A stretch of DNA of 18,311 bases from contig JBBKVR010000001.1 in assembly GCA_037968575.1 (NCBI GenBank), forward strand, positions 1 to 18,311, written 5' to 3'. Both the position numbers and the translations under genes were made by a program. Each line of letters opens with the position of its first letter. Position 1 is the first letter of the stretch. Under the pieces are notes generated by a model. The model saw nothing but the letters and a program-made list of their open reading frames with translations. It was not told the DNA's origin and ran no database searches. Positions 7,657 through 15,103 of the stretch are shown piece by piece. Source of the DNA: UBA2137 sp037968575. Its GTDB lineage: Bacteria; Pseudomonadota; Alphaproteobacteria; Micavibrionales; Micavibrionaceae.

Positions 7657-8252
7657 TATTGAGCCGTTTCCTCTTGCTCTACATAGCTTGAAGGCTCTTC
7701 AGTGTCCAATAGAATATTTGCATCAGGCACAATAATTGGACTCATTTGCTCCTCTGTACTGGCTCTGAATTCTTCTAAAGCTTTTTCATTTATTTCTAGC
7801 TTAGCTTTTAACTCTGCAGGCACGGGTGGAATTTTAAAGGGTCGCCTATCACCCGACATTGTGTGCCAAATCATTACCATAGTAATAAGGCATAGCGCGC
7901 TTATCACTCCTAATGTTGGCCATGTTACCAATATCTGCGTATCCACATCAGCAGTCATACCCACTTCTTTGGCATCATGACGTCCAACCGTTTTAATTTT
8001 GAAGAGTTGAATCATTGGATCAGGCTCAAAGCCCATGTAATTTGAATAAGTGCGTACAAAACCTATTGCGTAGACACGAGAAGGCATATTGTCCTGATTG
8101 TTTTCTTCAATCGCTTTGATGTGCTTAGCTTGTATTTTAGTAGCCCCAGCAACATCGTCTATACTTAGGCCACGGCTTTCGCGCTCAGTCTTCAGCATTT
8201 GACCAGCGGTCTGCCCCTTACTTGCCTCTAGAATATCTTCTTCACTATCCAT
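7656..8252 (-). CDS. RodZ-like helix-turn-helix membrane protein, short form
   Basis: A 198-residue protein. Seen: a cytoplasmic HTH_25-type domain (about 14-85) with LKTERESRGLSIDDVAGATK and the RodZ-typical AIGFVRTYSNYMG (62-74), a single predicted membrane helix (about 110-130), and a C-terminal tail of about 65 residues that is proline- and glutamate-rich. RodZ in E. coli binds MreB, shapes the rod and lies just upstream of ispG; the same adjacency is seen here, with TAATG coupling to ispG. E. coli RodZ is about 337 residues and ends in a beta-rich periplasmic DUF4115 domain, which I cannot see here. It may be a truncated RodZ or a related membrane-anchored HTH protein. The RodZ-like architecture is well supported; the role in cell shape is inference. 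Confidence 0.85.
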   Translation of the reverse strand: MDSEEDILEASKGQTAGQMLKTERESRGLSIDDVAGATKIQAKHIKAIEENNQDNMPSRVYAIGFVRTYSNYMGFEPDPMIQLFKIKTVGRHDAKEVGMTADVDTQILVTWPTLGVISALCLITMVMIWHTMSGDRRPFKIPPVPAELKAKLEINEKALEEFRASTEEQMSPIIVPDANILLDTEEPSSYVEQEETAQ

Positions 8253-8311
8253 ACTTTTGGAACTCAGGTTATTAAATTTACAAAATGTCTTAAAAACAGT
8301 AGTAAGAAGTC
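8253..8311. promoter_or_regulatory. Divergent intergenic region between rodZ-like gene and ubiG
   Basis: These 59 AT-rich bases must hold the start signals of both divergent genes. I see no convincing -35/-10 pair on either strand. A purine-rich stretch (AGTAAGAAG) just before the ubiG ATG may serve as its ribosome binding site. Confidence 0.4.
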
Positions 8312-9049
8312 ATGTCTTCGGTCAATACGCAAGAAATTTCACATTTTCAAAAGGACTCTGCCCATTGGTGGGATGAGAAAGGTCCCTTTGCGCCTCTACA
8401 CAAGATGAATCCTACTCGTCTTGAGTTTATCAGAGACAACATTGTTGGTCACTTTGATAAAGATGAGGATGCTTTCAATGTCTATAAGGGCTTAAACTTT
8501 CTTGATATTGGTTGTGGCGGTGGACTAGTGTGCGAACCACTGGCGCGCTTAGGCGGTAAAATCACAGGCTTAGACGCCGACAAACAAGCTATTAGCGTTG
8601 CCCAAGACCATGCCAAAAATGAAAATCTGGACATTTCTTATTTAAACACCACAGCAGAACAGTTGGTGTTGGACAAGAAAACTTTTGACGTCGTTACTGC
8701 ACTGGAAATCATAGAGCACGTTGATAACCGTGAAGAATTTCTCAAAAACTGCCTGAAACTGGTAAAACCCAACGGCTTACTTGTTCTGTCAACGCTGAAT
8801 AGAACTGTGCCTTCTCTCTTATTTGGAAAATTAGCGGCAGAATATGTACTTGGGCTCGTCCCCGCAGGGACACATGACTGGAACAAATTTGTTAAGCCTA
8901 GTGAAATTCAAAGTATCCTTTTGCAAGAAAACGCAATTACAAAAGATATAAAAGGTATAACTTACAATCTATTAAAAGATAAATTTAAACTAAACTCAAA
9001 AGATATGAACATCAATTACATCCTTTGCGCTACACGTAAAAGCATATAA
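8312..9049 (+). CDS. ubiG: Ubiquinone biosynthesis O-methyltransferase UbiG
   Basis: UbiG carries out both O-methylation steps of ubiquinone synthesis using S-adenosylmethionine and binds the membrane surface. Seen: the N-terminal EISHFQKDSAHWWDEKGPFAPLHKMNP-type signature of the family (residues 8-34), SAM motif I DIGCGGG (65-71), the acidic residue of motif II in GLDA (86-89), and the family hallmark GTHDWNKF in the C-terminal part. The 245-residue length fits. In related genomes ubiG is often divergent from the lysC/prfA/clpB cluster, which matches its position here apart from the missing lysC. It is followed by the HIG1 and ETF genes, all connected with the quinone pool. Confidence 0.96.
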   Translation: MSSVNTQEISHFQKDSAHWWDEKGPFAPLHKMNPTRLEFIRDNIVGHFDKDEDAFNVYKGLNFLDIGCGGGLVCEPLARLGGKITGLDADKQAISVAQDHAKNENLDISYLNTTAEQLVLDKKTFDVVTALEIIEHVDNREEFLKNCLKLVKPNGLLVLSTLNRTVPSLLFGKLAAEYVLGLVPAGTHDWNKFVKPSEIQSILLQENAITKDIKGITYNLLKDKFKLNSKDMNINYILCATRKSI

Positions 9050-9104
9050 AATTATTCACTAGTTACCACTTGCCCTGCTGAAATTTCGCTGTAACCTATA
9101 TGCC

Positions 9105-9305
9105 ATGATTTCAATCGTATACATCCTCATGTTTATTGCCATGGCTGCCGTTGTTATCTCCCTCCTTTTAGGGTTGGGTGTAATGATCAAAGGTGGCAAA
9201 ACAAACGAGAAGTACGGAAACAAGCTCATGCAGGCGCGTGTTATGCTCCAAGGCGTAGCACTTGCCCTCTTTGCATTGGCTTTCCTTATGAGCGACAAAC
9301 AATAA
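9105..9305 (+). CDS. HIG1 domain-containing twin transmembrane protein
   Basis: A 66-residue inner-membrane protein with two predicted helices (about 4-28 and 42-62) joined by a short basic loop containing KGGKTNEKYGNKLMQARV. The GGKTNxKxxNKLMxARVxxQG pattern is typical of the bacterial HIG1_N (PF04588) family. Mitochondrial relatives (Rcf1/Higd1A) assist cytochrome oxidase and supercomplex assembly; the bacterial role is less clear. It lies 20 bases upstream of etfB on the same strand, a common alphaproteobacterial arrangement. No ribosome binding site is visible before the ATG, and the 55-base gap after ubiG holds no clear terminator. The family is confident; a respiratory role is inferred from family and neighbours. 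Confidence 0.88.
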   Translation: MISIVYILMFIAMAAVVISLLLGLGVMIKGGKTNEKYGNKLMQARVMLQGVALALFALAFLMSDKQ

Positions 9306-9325
9306 AATTTTAAAGAGAAGATATT

Positions 9326-10093
9326 ATGAAGATACTAGTCCCCGTAAAGCGTGTAGTTGATTACAACGTCAAAGTACGCGTCAAAAGTGACAATTCAGGC
9401 ATTGAACTTACGAATGTTAAAATGTCCATGAACCCCTTTGATGAGATTGCTGTAGAAGAAGCCACGCGCCTCAAAGAAGCAGGTAAGGTCGAAGAAATTA
9501 TCGCTGTAACCATTGGTCCTGATAAAGCACAAGAAACACTCCGAACCGCCATGGCAATTGGTGCTGACCGTGGAATACTCGTCAAAACAGACGATGCCAT
9601 TGATTTAGGTGGTGTAGAACCTTTGGCTGTTGCCAAAATTCTCAAAGGAATTGTTGAAAAAGAAAAGCCTGATTTTGTTATCATGGGGAAACAATCTATT
9701 GATGATGACTCCAATCAAACTGGTCAGATGTTAGCATCCCTCCTTGATTGGCCACAGGCAACCTTTGCCTCGGAGATTGCTCTCGAAGGCGGTAAAGCCA
9801 AGGTTACACGCGAAATTGATGGTGGTCTGGAAACCATATCAGTTGATTTGCCTGCGGTAATAACAACTGACTTACGCTTAAACGAGCCTCGCTATGCATC
9901 GCTACCCAATATTATGAAGGCGAAGAAGAAACAACTCGACACAATTGAGATTGCAGAAACAGGTGTTGAAAGCACACCACGCCTCAAAGTTATAGAAGTG
10001 AAAGAGCCGGCTAAACGCTCTAGTGGTGAGATTGTCCCGGATGTCGACACATTGATTCAAAAATTAAAGAATGAAGCCAAAGTTATAGGTTAA
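9326..10093 (+). CDS. etfB: Electron transfer flavoprotein subunit beta
   Basis: EtfB pairs with EtfA to form a soluble heterodimer carrying FAD and AMP, which takes electrons from acyl-CoA and related dehydrogenases and passes them to ETF-ubiquinone oxidoreductase. Seen: the N-terminal MKILVPVKRVVDYN, an AMP-binding segment GKQSIDDDSNQTGQ (121-134), and the dehydrogenase recognition loop around RYASLPNIMKAKKK (189-202). This loop is highly conserved up to mitochondria, where its lysines are methylated. The length of 255 residues is normal. A purine-rich AAAGAGAAG precedes the ATG. It is cotranscribed with etfA (18-base gap). Confidence 0.98.
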   Translation: MKILVPVKRVVDYNVKVRVKSDNSGIELTNVKMSMNPFDEIAVEEATRLKEAGKVEEIIAVTIGPDKAQETLRTAMAIGADRGILVKTDDAIDLGGVEPLAVAKILKGIVEKEKPDFVIMGKQSIDDDSNQTGQMLASLLDWPQATFASEIALEGGKAKVTREIDGGLETISVDLPAVITTDLRLNEPRYASLPNIMKAKKKQLDTIEIAETGVESTPRLKVIEVKEPAKRSSGEIVPDVDTLIQKLKNEAKVIG

Positions 10094-10111
10094 ATATAAG
10101 GAACATTAGAC

Positions 10112-11041
10112 ATGACACTACTCGTAGTTGCCGAACACGATAACAAAGACCTAAAACCCTCAACATTGAATACTGTGGCTGCTGCCAAAGCGATTGGCGG
10201 AGATATTCATGTTCTTGTGGCAGGGCACTCTTGCCAAGCCGTTGCTGATGCCGTTTCTAAAGTTGGTGGCGTCTCAAAGGTTTTAAAAGCTGAGGGTGCA
10301 CATTTGGAACATGGATTAGCTGAAGGTCTTGCCTCTCTTGTCCTGGAACATGCTGGTGATTACTCACATATTCTTGCCCCAGGCACGACTTTTGGTAAAA
10401 ACTTCATGCCTCGTGTTGCTGCAAAATTAGATGTTCAACAAATATCCGACATTCTCTCAGTTGAGAGTGAAAACACATTCACCAGACCAGTTTATGGCGG
10501 ACAAGCTATTGCCAAGGTTGAAAGCAGTGACGCTAAGAAAGTTATTACTGTGCGTACAACAGGTTTTGATGCTGTATCTGCCGAGGGTGGAAGTGCGGAA
10601 ATATCTGATATTTCTGCAGGTGACCCTAACGGAAAAAGTAAGTTTGTATCTCTTGAAGAGTCTAAATCAGACAGACCAGAACTTACATCTGCCAAAATTG
10701 TTGTCTCTGGTGGTCGCGGTGTCGGATCTGGCGAAAACTTCGCCATCATCGAAAAACTAGCTGATAAATTAAATGCCGCTGTTGGTGCATCCCGTGCAGC
10801 CGTTGATGCAGGATATGTTCCCAATGATTATCAAGTTGGTCAAACAGGCAAGATTGTAGCACCTGAACTTTACATTGCCGTGGGTATATCGGGCGCTATT
10901 CAACACTTGGCTGGGATGAAAGATTCTAAAGTCATTGTCGCCATCAACAAAGATGAAGAAGCCCCTATTTTCCAAGTGGCTGATTATGGACTTGTTGCTG
11001 ATTTATTCGATGCAGTACCAGAATTAACCGAAAAACTTTAA
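10112..11041 (+). CDS. etfA: Electron transfer flavoprotein subunit alpha
   Basis: EtfA holds most of the FAD site of ETF. Seen: an N-terminal domain of EtfB-like fold (1-190) and the C-terminal FAD domain (about 193-309) with SGGRGVG (199-205), GASRAAVDAG (225-234), QVGQTGK (241-247) and GISGAIQH (258-265), all conserved FAD contacts. At 309 residues it is of usual length. AAGGAA lies 10 bases before the ATG. Its TAA (11039-11041) overlaps the stop of the converging pentapeptide gene, leaving no room for a separate terminator. With ubiG and HIG1 upstream it forms a small respiratory group. The gene for ETF-ubiquinone oxidoreductase is not in the window. Confidence 0.98.
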   Translation: MTLLVVAEHDNKDLKPSTLNTVAAAKAIGGDIHVLVAGHSCQAVADAVSKVGGVSKVLKAEGAHLEHGLAEGLASLVLEHAGDYSHILAPGTTFGKNFMPRVAAKLDVQQISDILSVESENTFTRPVYGGQAIAKVESSDAKKVITVRTTGFDAVSAEGGSAEISDISAGDPNGKSKFVSLEESKSDRPELTSAKIVVSGGRGVGSGENFAIIEKLADKLNAAVGASRAAVDAGYVPNDYQVGQTGKIVAPELYIAVGISGAIQHLAGMKDSKVIVAINKDEEAPIFQVADYGLVADLFDAVPELTEKL

Positions 11042-12360
11042 TCTTCGTCAGAAACTTCTTTCTTTAACTTGCTGAGCGAGAACGCGCGCCCCTTCTCACT
11101 ACCTTCAGTTTTTGTGTCCTGCATAATAGTTGTTTCCATCTGTGCCATATCCATGACCGCACCTGTAAGATCTGCATTGGTTAAATCGGCACCCTCAAGA
11201 TTTGTGTAGGACAAGTCTGCACCGATTAGGGACGCATCACGGAAATTAGCACCACTTAGGTCGCAATAACGGAAACTCACACCATCCAAAATGCACGGTG
11301 CGAATTTTTGTTTTGAATCTGTTCCAATAAGCAATGAAGAGAAATTGGCTTGTTTGAGATTGGAGTGGTGAAAACGTGCTTTTTCAAGATTAGAGCCCCT
11401 AAAATCAGCTAATTCTGCATCACAGCGTCTAAAATCTGCTTCTTTGAGGTGTGTACTTTGTAATTCTACGCGGTAAAGATTCATTCCGAAGAATTTGGTG
11501 TTTTCTCCGCGCAAGGCTGTCAATTTTTCAAGCTTCAATGAACCAAGCTCACGCATATCGACATCAGTGACATCCAACTGTATGCCTTCTTGTCCTTCTG
11601 TCTTAACCCAAAGTCTATGTTTTTCGATTAAGTTCGCGAGTGAATCATCTAGATCATTAACCGCTCGACCCATGTTCTCGGATGTCAGTGAACGTGTAAG
11701 ATCCACGCCCTCCTGTCTCAGGAGATCAGAGACATCAATATCGGCAAAGATAGCGTGTTTAAGCTTCGCATCGCGAAGTTGAATACCTTTAATGTCTGCA
11801 CCAGTCAAATCCGCACCCTCAAGGATTGCTCCTCTAAAGTCTGCCTTTTCGATATTGGCATTAGCAAGAATAGCATCAGAGAAATCTGCTTTGTTTGCTA
11901 AACATCCTGCAAGCCTAGCCCCTGTAAGATTGGCCCCACTAAAATTAACAGAAGATGCACCTATACCTGCATCACCTGACATATCCAGAATACCGCCTTC
12001 GCGCAAATCGGCATCTTGAAGATCGGCTTGCTTCATATCAGCGCCTTCAATACGTGACCCACGCAAATCAGCGCGTACAAAACGGGCATTGTTCAGTGTT
12101 GAAAAACTCAAATCACATGCGTAAAGCGTTGCGCCTTCAAAATATGTATTGGTTAAATCCATACGGCGCATTTTAATATTGCTGAACTCTGCTCTCGACA
12201 AATCAGCATCTCTTAGTGATAAATCGGACAGGTCTGCATTCTTAAGAATAGCGCGTTTACCGCCTATACGCCCCTCAAGATAGCGAGCATGAAGACTGAT
12301 AAGCGCATCCAGTCTGTCTTGGTTGAATAAATTACTTGTTTGTTCGGAAGCGTTTTGCAA
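11038..12360 (-). CDS. Pentapeptide repeat-containing protein
   Basis: A 440-residue protein with two long blocks of pentapeptide repeats of the A(D/N)LxG type, about residues 36-208 and 280-405, separated by a non-repeat linker of about 70 residues (210-279). Such repeats fold as a right-handed quadrilateral beta-helix. No signal peptide or membrane helix is visible, so it is probably cytoplasmic. The N-terminus (LDALISLHARYLEGRIGGKRA, residues 17-37) resembles a helical cap seen in other alphaproteobacterial members. The function is unknown; some relatives mimic DNA and protect gyrase, but nothing here points specifically to that. GGAG 8 bases before the ATG supports the start. It converges on etfA with a 3-base overlap of stop codons. 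Confidence 0.93.
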   Translation of the reverse strand: MQNASEQTSNLFNQDRLDALISLHARYLEGRIGGKRAILKNADLSDLSLRDADLSRAEFSNIKMRRMDLTNTYFEGATLYACDLSFSTLNNARFVRADLRGSRIEGADMKQADLQDADLREGGILDMSGDAGIGASSVNFSGANLTGARLAGCLANKADFSDAILANANIEKADFRGAILEGADLTGADIKGIQLRDAKLKHAIFADIDVSDLLRQEGVDLTRSLTSENMGRAVNDLDDSLANLIEKHRLWVKTEGQEGIQLDVTDVDMRELGSLKLEKLTALRGENTKFFGMNLYRVELQSTHLKEADFRRCDAELADFRGSNLEKARFHHSNLKQANFSSLLIGTDSKQKFAPCILDGVSFRYCDLSGANFRDASLIGADLSYTNLEGADLTNADLTGAVMDMAQMETTIMQDTKTEGSEKGRAFSLSKLKKEVSDED

Positions 12361-12479
12361 GAAATTGCTCCGTTTGAGTTAAAGTGATTGGACACATAAA
12401 AATCATAGTCTCTTTACCAAGAGTCTGTTTTAATAGTGTGTCACGAGAACAGTTAACATTTAAAGTATAAAATCACCTT
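12361..12479. promoter_or_regulatory. Divergent intergenic region, with a -10-like TATAAA before the lipoprotein gene
   Basis: These 119 bases separate the pentapeptide gene from the lipoprotein gene. On the plus strand TATAAA (12466-12471) lies 8 bases before the lipoprotein ATG, so transcription from it would start at or next to the ATG and give a nearly leaderless mRNA. No good -35 box is seen 16-18 bases upstream. No clear promoter stands out for the minus-strand gene. Confidence 0.3.
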
Positions 12480-12620
12480 ATGAGACAAATTTTCCTGATT
12501 ATCTTTTGTTTATTGATAACAACTGCAAGCTTATCTGCTTGTGGCGTCAAACCAAAGATGATTGATGCCCCTGCTGAGGTTGAGAAAGACACATTCCCAA
12601 GAACTTACCCAGCTTCATAG
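12480..12620 (+). CDS. Small LptM-like lipoprotein (LPAM_2 type)
   Basis: A 46-residue reading frame. Seen: Met-Arg, a hydrophobic stretch (FLIIFCLLITTASL), then the lipobox LSAC with the acylated Cys at residue 21, and a short tail ending in FPRTYPAS. This matches the small lipoproteins with an FPRTYP ending that alphaproteobacteria usually encode between argH and lysA. Related LptM/YifL proteins aid assembly of the LPS transporter LptD; that role is inference here. An in-frame TAA at 12468-12470 rules out a longer frame, so the ATG is the only start. No Shine-Dalgarno is visible. The stop is TAG, six bases before the next gene, so the two are probably one operon. Confidence 0.83.
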   Translation: MRQIFLIIFCLLITTASLSACGVKPKMIDAPAEVEKDTFPRTYPAS

Positions 12621-12626
12621 GTTTGA

Positions 12627-15098
12627 ATGGATAAGGCGCGCAAGAAACAACAAAAATTCCTTCGGTCCAAGCGTAGACAAGTCGCATTTGTCTTATGGGC
12701 TGAAAATTTGGCATCTGCGTTCTTCCCCTTTCTAATTATGTTGGTATTTTTGTCAGGACTGTTCCTCATCGCAGAACCAGTCTTTGCAGGCTCAACCTCT
12801 CATAAATTTATTGCGCTATTGAGCTTGCTTTTCCTGTTTGGGTTTATCATTCGTGGCTTCAAGTATTTTCACAAACCAACAAAACGTGATGTTGATATTA
12901 GACTTGAACAAGTCAGTGCCCTTCAAAATTCACCACTTTATACATTGGATGATGATTTACCCGAGGAAGAAAAAGACCCTGCTAGAATAAGATTATGGGA
13001 GTTACACAAAACAACTCTCTTTCAATCTATTGCCGTTAAACTTCGCTCAGGCCCGCCAAAATTTGCATTTTCAGTTCAAGACCCGTATGCCTTTGGAATA
13101 TTTGCAGTCTTGTTGTTGATTACAGGTTTCTTTATTGCGGGAGAGAGCTGGAATACACGATTAAGCAACAGTTTTATTCCCTTCTCATCCGAGCAAGCGG
13201 TTGCCTCATTTGCACCCTCGGTCAAAATGACGGTAATACCACCTGCCTATACACGAGAGAAGAAACATCAAATTGATTTATCTAAGAGGTACAAAAAACC
13301 AATCCAGCTTCTAGAAGGCACAAAAATTGAGGCTCTATACCAAACAAAATATCGCAAACCAAAAGTCCGTTTAGGCGATGAAAATATACCGTTTGAAGAA
13401 ATCGAAGAAAATGTTTACCGCGTAAAATTTGAACCTAAGGGTTCAGACCGTATTAAATTTATTCAATATGGAGTGACCCGATATTCCCTGCCCATAGAAA
13501 TTAAACAGGATGAAAAGCCCTCCATTGAAATTGGCGGTATTCCTGAGATTACCCAAGATTCACAAATTCTCATCCCAATGAAATTAAAAGATGACATTAG
13601 CATTGAAGCTGTTGCTCTTGAAGTTGGGTTGGCACCCTATGGAGACAAAAAACTCTTGGGAACTCCTCCCCATATTGAGAGAACTCTTGCCTTGCTTACC
13701 AAAGAAAAAACTTTGGATATTACAGAGAAATTTGATTTAACCTCTCACCCGTGGGCTGGTCAGCCTGTACTTATGACTTTGATTGTAACGGACGGCAAAG
13801 GTCAAACGGCCAGAACAAATGCAACTCTTCCTCTCAAATTACCAGAACGCAATTTCTACCACCCTGTTGCACGTAAAATTATTTCCTACCGTCGTCTATT
13901 GATAACCACGCCTTCTCATAAACGTTTTGAAATTGCCGATAAACTTTTGAGACTTCGCAACAACCTCTTTGATTACCAAGGTGACCAACGTGTATTCTTG
14001 GCACTAACTTCTGCTGCACGTAGATTACACTATGATGGTGAAGACAAAGCCAATCGATTGGGTGTTATCAATTTACTATGGAACACCTCTCTTCGCATTG
14101 AAGATGGTGATTTTGTTATGGCACTGCGTGACGTAAGGAAACAAAAGCAAGATTTCCTCAAACTCTTTGCTAATCAAAACGCTTCGGCACAAGAAAAGAT
14201 GGCTGCCCTTCAAGATTTACAAAACAGCCTTAATGAATTCTGGAGTGAACTTGGTAAGGAATTACAAAAACGCCTCGCCAACGGTGAGCAAATTCCTATG
14301 AACATGTCAGAATCTGCCAATTCACTCGACCCTGGCTTACTCAATGATTTTCTTGAACAGATGATGAATGAGTTGGCGCAAGGCAATGGCAAAAAAGCCG
14401 AAGAGATGTTGGCACAATTGCAAAACTTCATGGATATGCTTGATCCTGCTAATGCACAAAGTCTTACACCCGAAATGCGTGAACTGATGGAAGCCATGGC
14501 AGGCTTAAGCGATATTGTTTCTGAACAACGTCAATTGATGGAAGAAACAAAAACCTGTGAACCTCCCAAAGATAATGAGAGCGAAGCAACCTGCAGCTCT
14601 CCTGATGGCTCGGAACAAAATGGTAAGTCTCTTGGGAAAGAGCAAGCCAAACTGCAGGAACAATTGAGCTCACTTAATGACATGATTGAGAAAAATAATG
14701 CTCCCCTAAAAAATAAACAAAGCCTTAGAGAGGCAGAAGATGCCATGAAAATGGCAAAGCAAAAATTAGAAAAAGGTTTATTTGATGAAGCCTCTACTTT
14801 TCAACAAGAAGCTTTAAATAAGCTAGAACAAGCCAGCCAAGAACTTCAAAAACAAATTGCCAATCAAATGCAAAACAATGGTGGTTTCCCCTTTAGCTTT
14901 GGCGGACAGAACCGTGACCCATTTGGACGACAACAAGATTCAGGGCAAGGTTTTGGAGCTGACAAGAATGTTCTCCCTGCCGAGGCAGAACGCAAACGTG
15001 TTCAAGAAATTTTACAGAAACTTCGGGAGCGCGCGTCGGAAAGACAGCGTCCATTACTGGAAAGAGATTATTACAAGCGTCTTTTGCAACAGTGGTAA
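12627..15098 (+). CDS. TIGR02302 / DUF4175 family membrane protein
   Basis: An 823-residue protein of unknown function, found mostly in alphaproteobacteria and usually following lysA. Seen: a basic N-terminus, predicted membrane helices at about 27-49, 60-79 and 154-172, and between them the family-typical RLEQVSALQNSPLYTLDDDL. A large presumably periplasmic region follows (about 180-500). The C-terminal part is long, helical and charged, rich in Gln, Met, Asn and Glu (about 500-800, with repeated coiled-coil-like segments). A low-complexity NGGFPFSFGGQNRDPFGRQQ stretch precedes a basic end. It starts six bases after the lipoprotein stop. Its stop is only five bases from the stop of the converging zinc-ribbon gene. 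A cell-envelope role is likely from topology and neighbours but unproven. Confidence 0.9.
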   Translation: MDKARKKQQKFLRSKRRQVAFVLWAENLASAFFPFLIMLVFLSGLFLIAEPVFAGSTSHKFIALLSLLFLFGFIIRGFKYFHKPTKRDVDIRLEQVSALQNSPLYTLDDDLPEEEKDPARIRLWELHKTTLFQSIAVKLRSGPPKFAFSVQDPYAFGIFAVLLLITGFFIAGESWNTRLSNSFIPFSSEQAVASFAPSVKMTVIPPAYTREKKHQIDLSKRYKKPIQLLEGTKIEALYQTKYRKPKVRLGDENIPFEEIEENVYRVKFEPKGSDRIKFIQYGVTRYSLPIEIKQDEKPSIEIGGIPEITQDSQILIPMKLKDDISIEAVALEVGLAPYGDKKLLGTPPHIERTLALLTKEKTLDITEKFDLTSHPWAGQPVLMTLIVTDGKGQTARTNATLPLKLPERNFYHPVARKIISYRRLLITTPSHKRFEIADKLLRLRNNLFDYQGDQRVFLALTSAARRLHYDGEDKANRLGVINLLWNTSLRIEDGDFVMALRDVRKQKQDFLKLFANQNASAQEKMAALQDLQNSLNEFWSELGKELQKRLANGEQIPMNMSESANSLDPGLLNDFLEQMMNELAQGNGKKAEEMLAQLQNFMDMLDPANAQSLTPEMRELMEAMAGLSDIVSEQRQLMEETKTCEPPKDNESEATCSSPDGSEQNGKSLGKEQAKLQEQLSSLNDMIEKNNAPLKNKQSLREAEDAMKMAKQKLEKGLFDEASTFQQEALNKLEQASQELQKQIANQMQNNGGFPFSFGGQNRDPFGRQQDSGQGFGADKNVLPAEAERKRVQEILQKLRERASERQRPLLERDYYKRLLQQW

Positions 15099-15103
15099 TC
15101 GGA

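Noticed and set aside
10431..10760. 109-residue open frame inside etfA in another frame
   Set aside because: No domain or ribosome binding site, and the etfA frame is conserved across the whole stretch.
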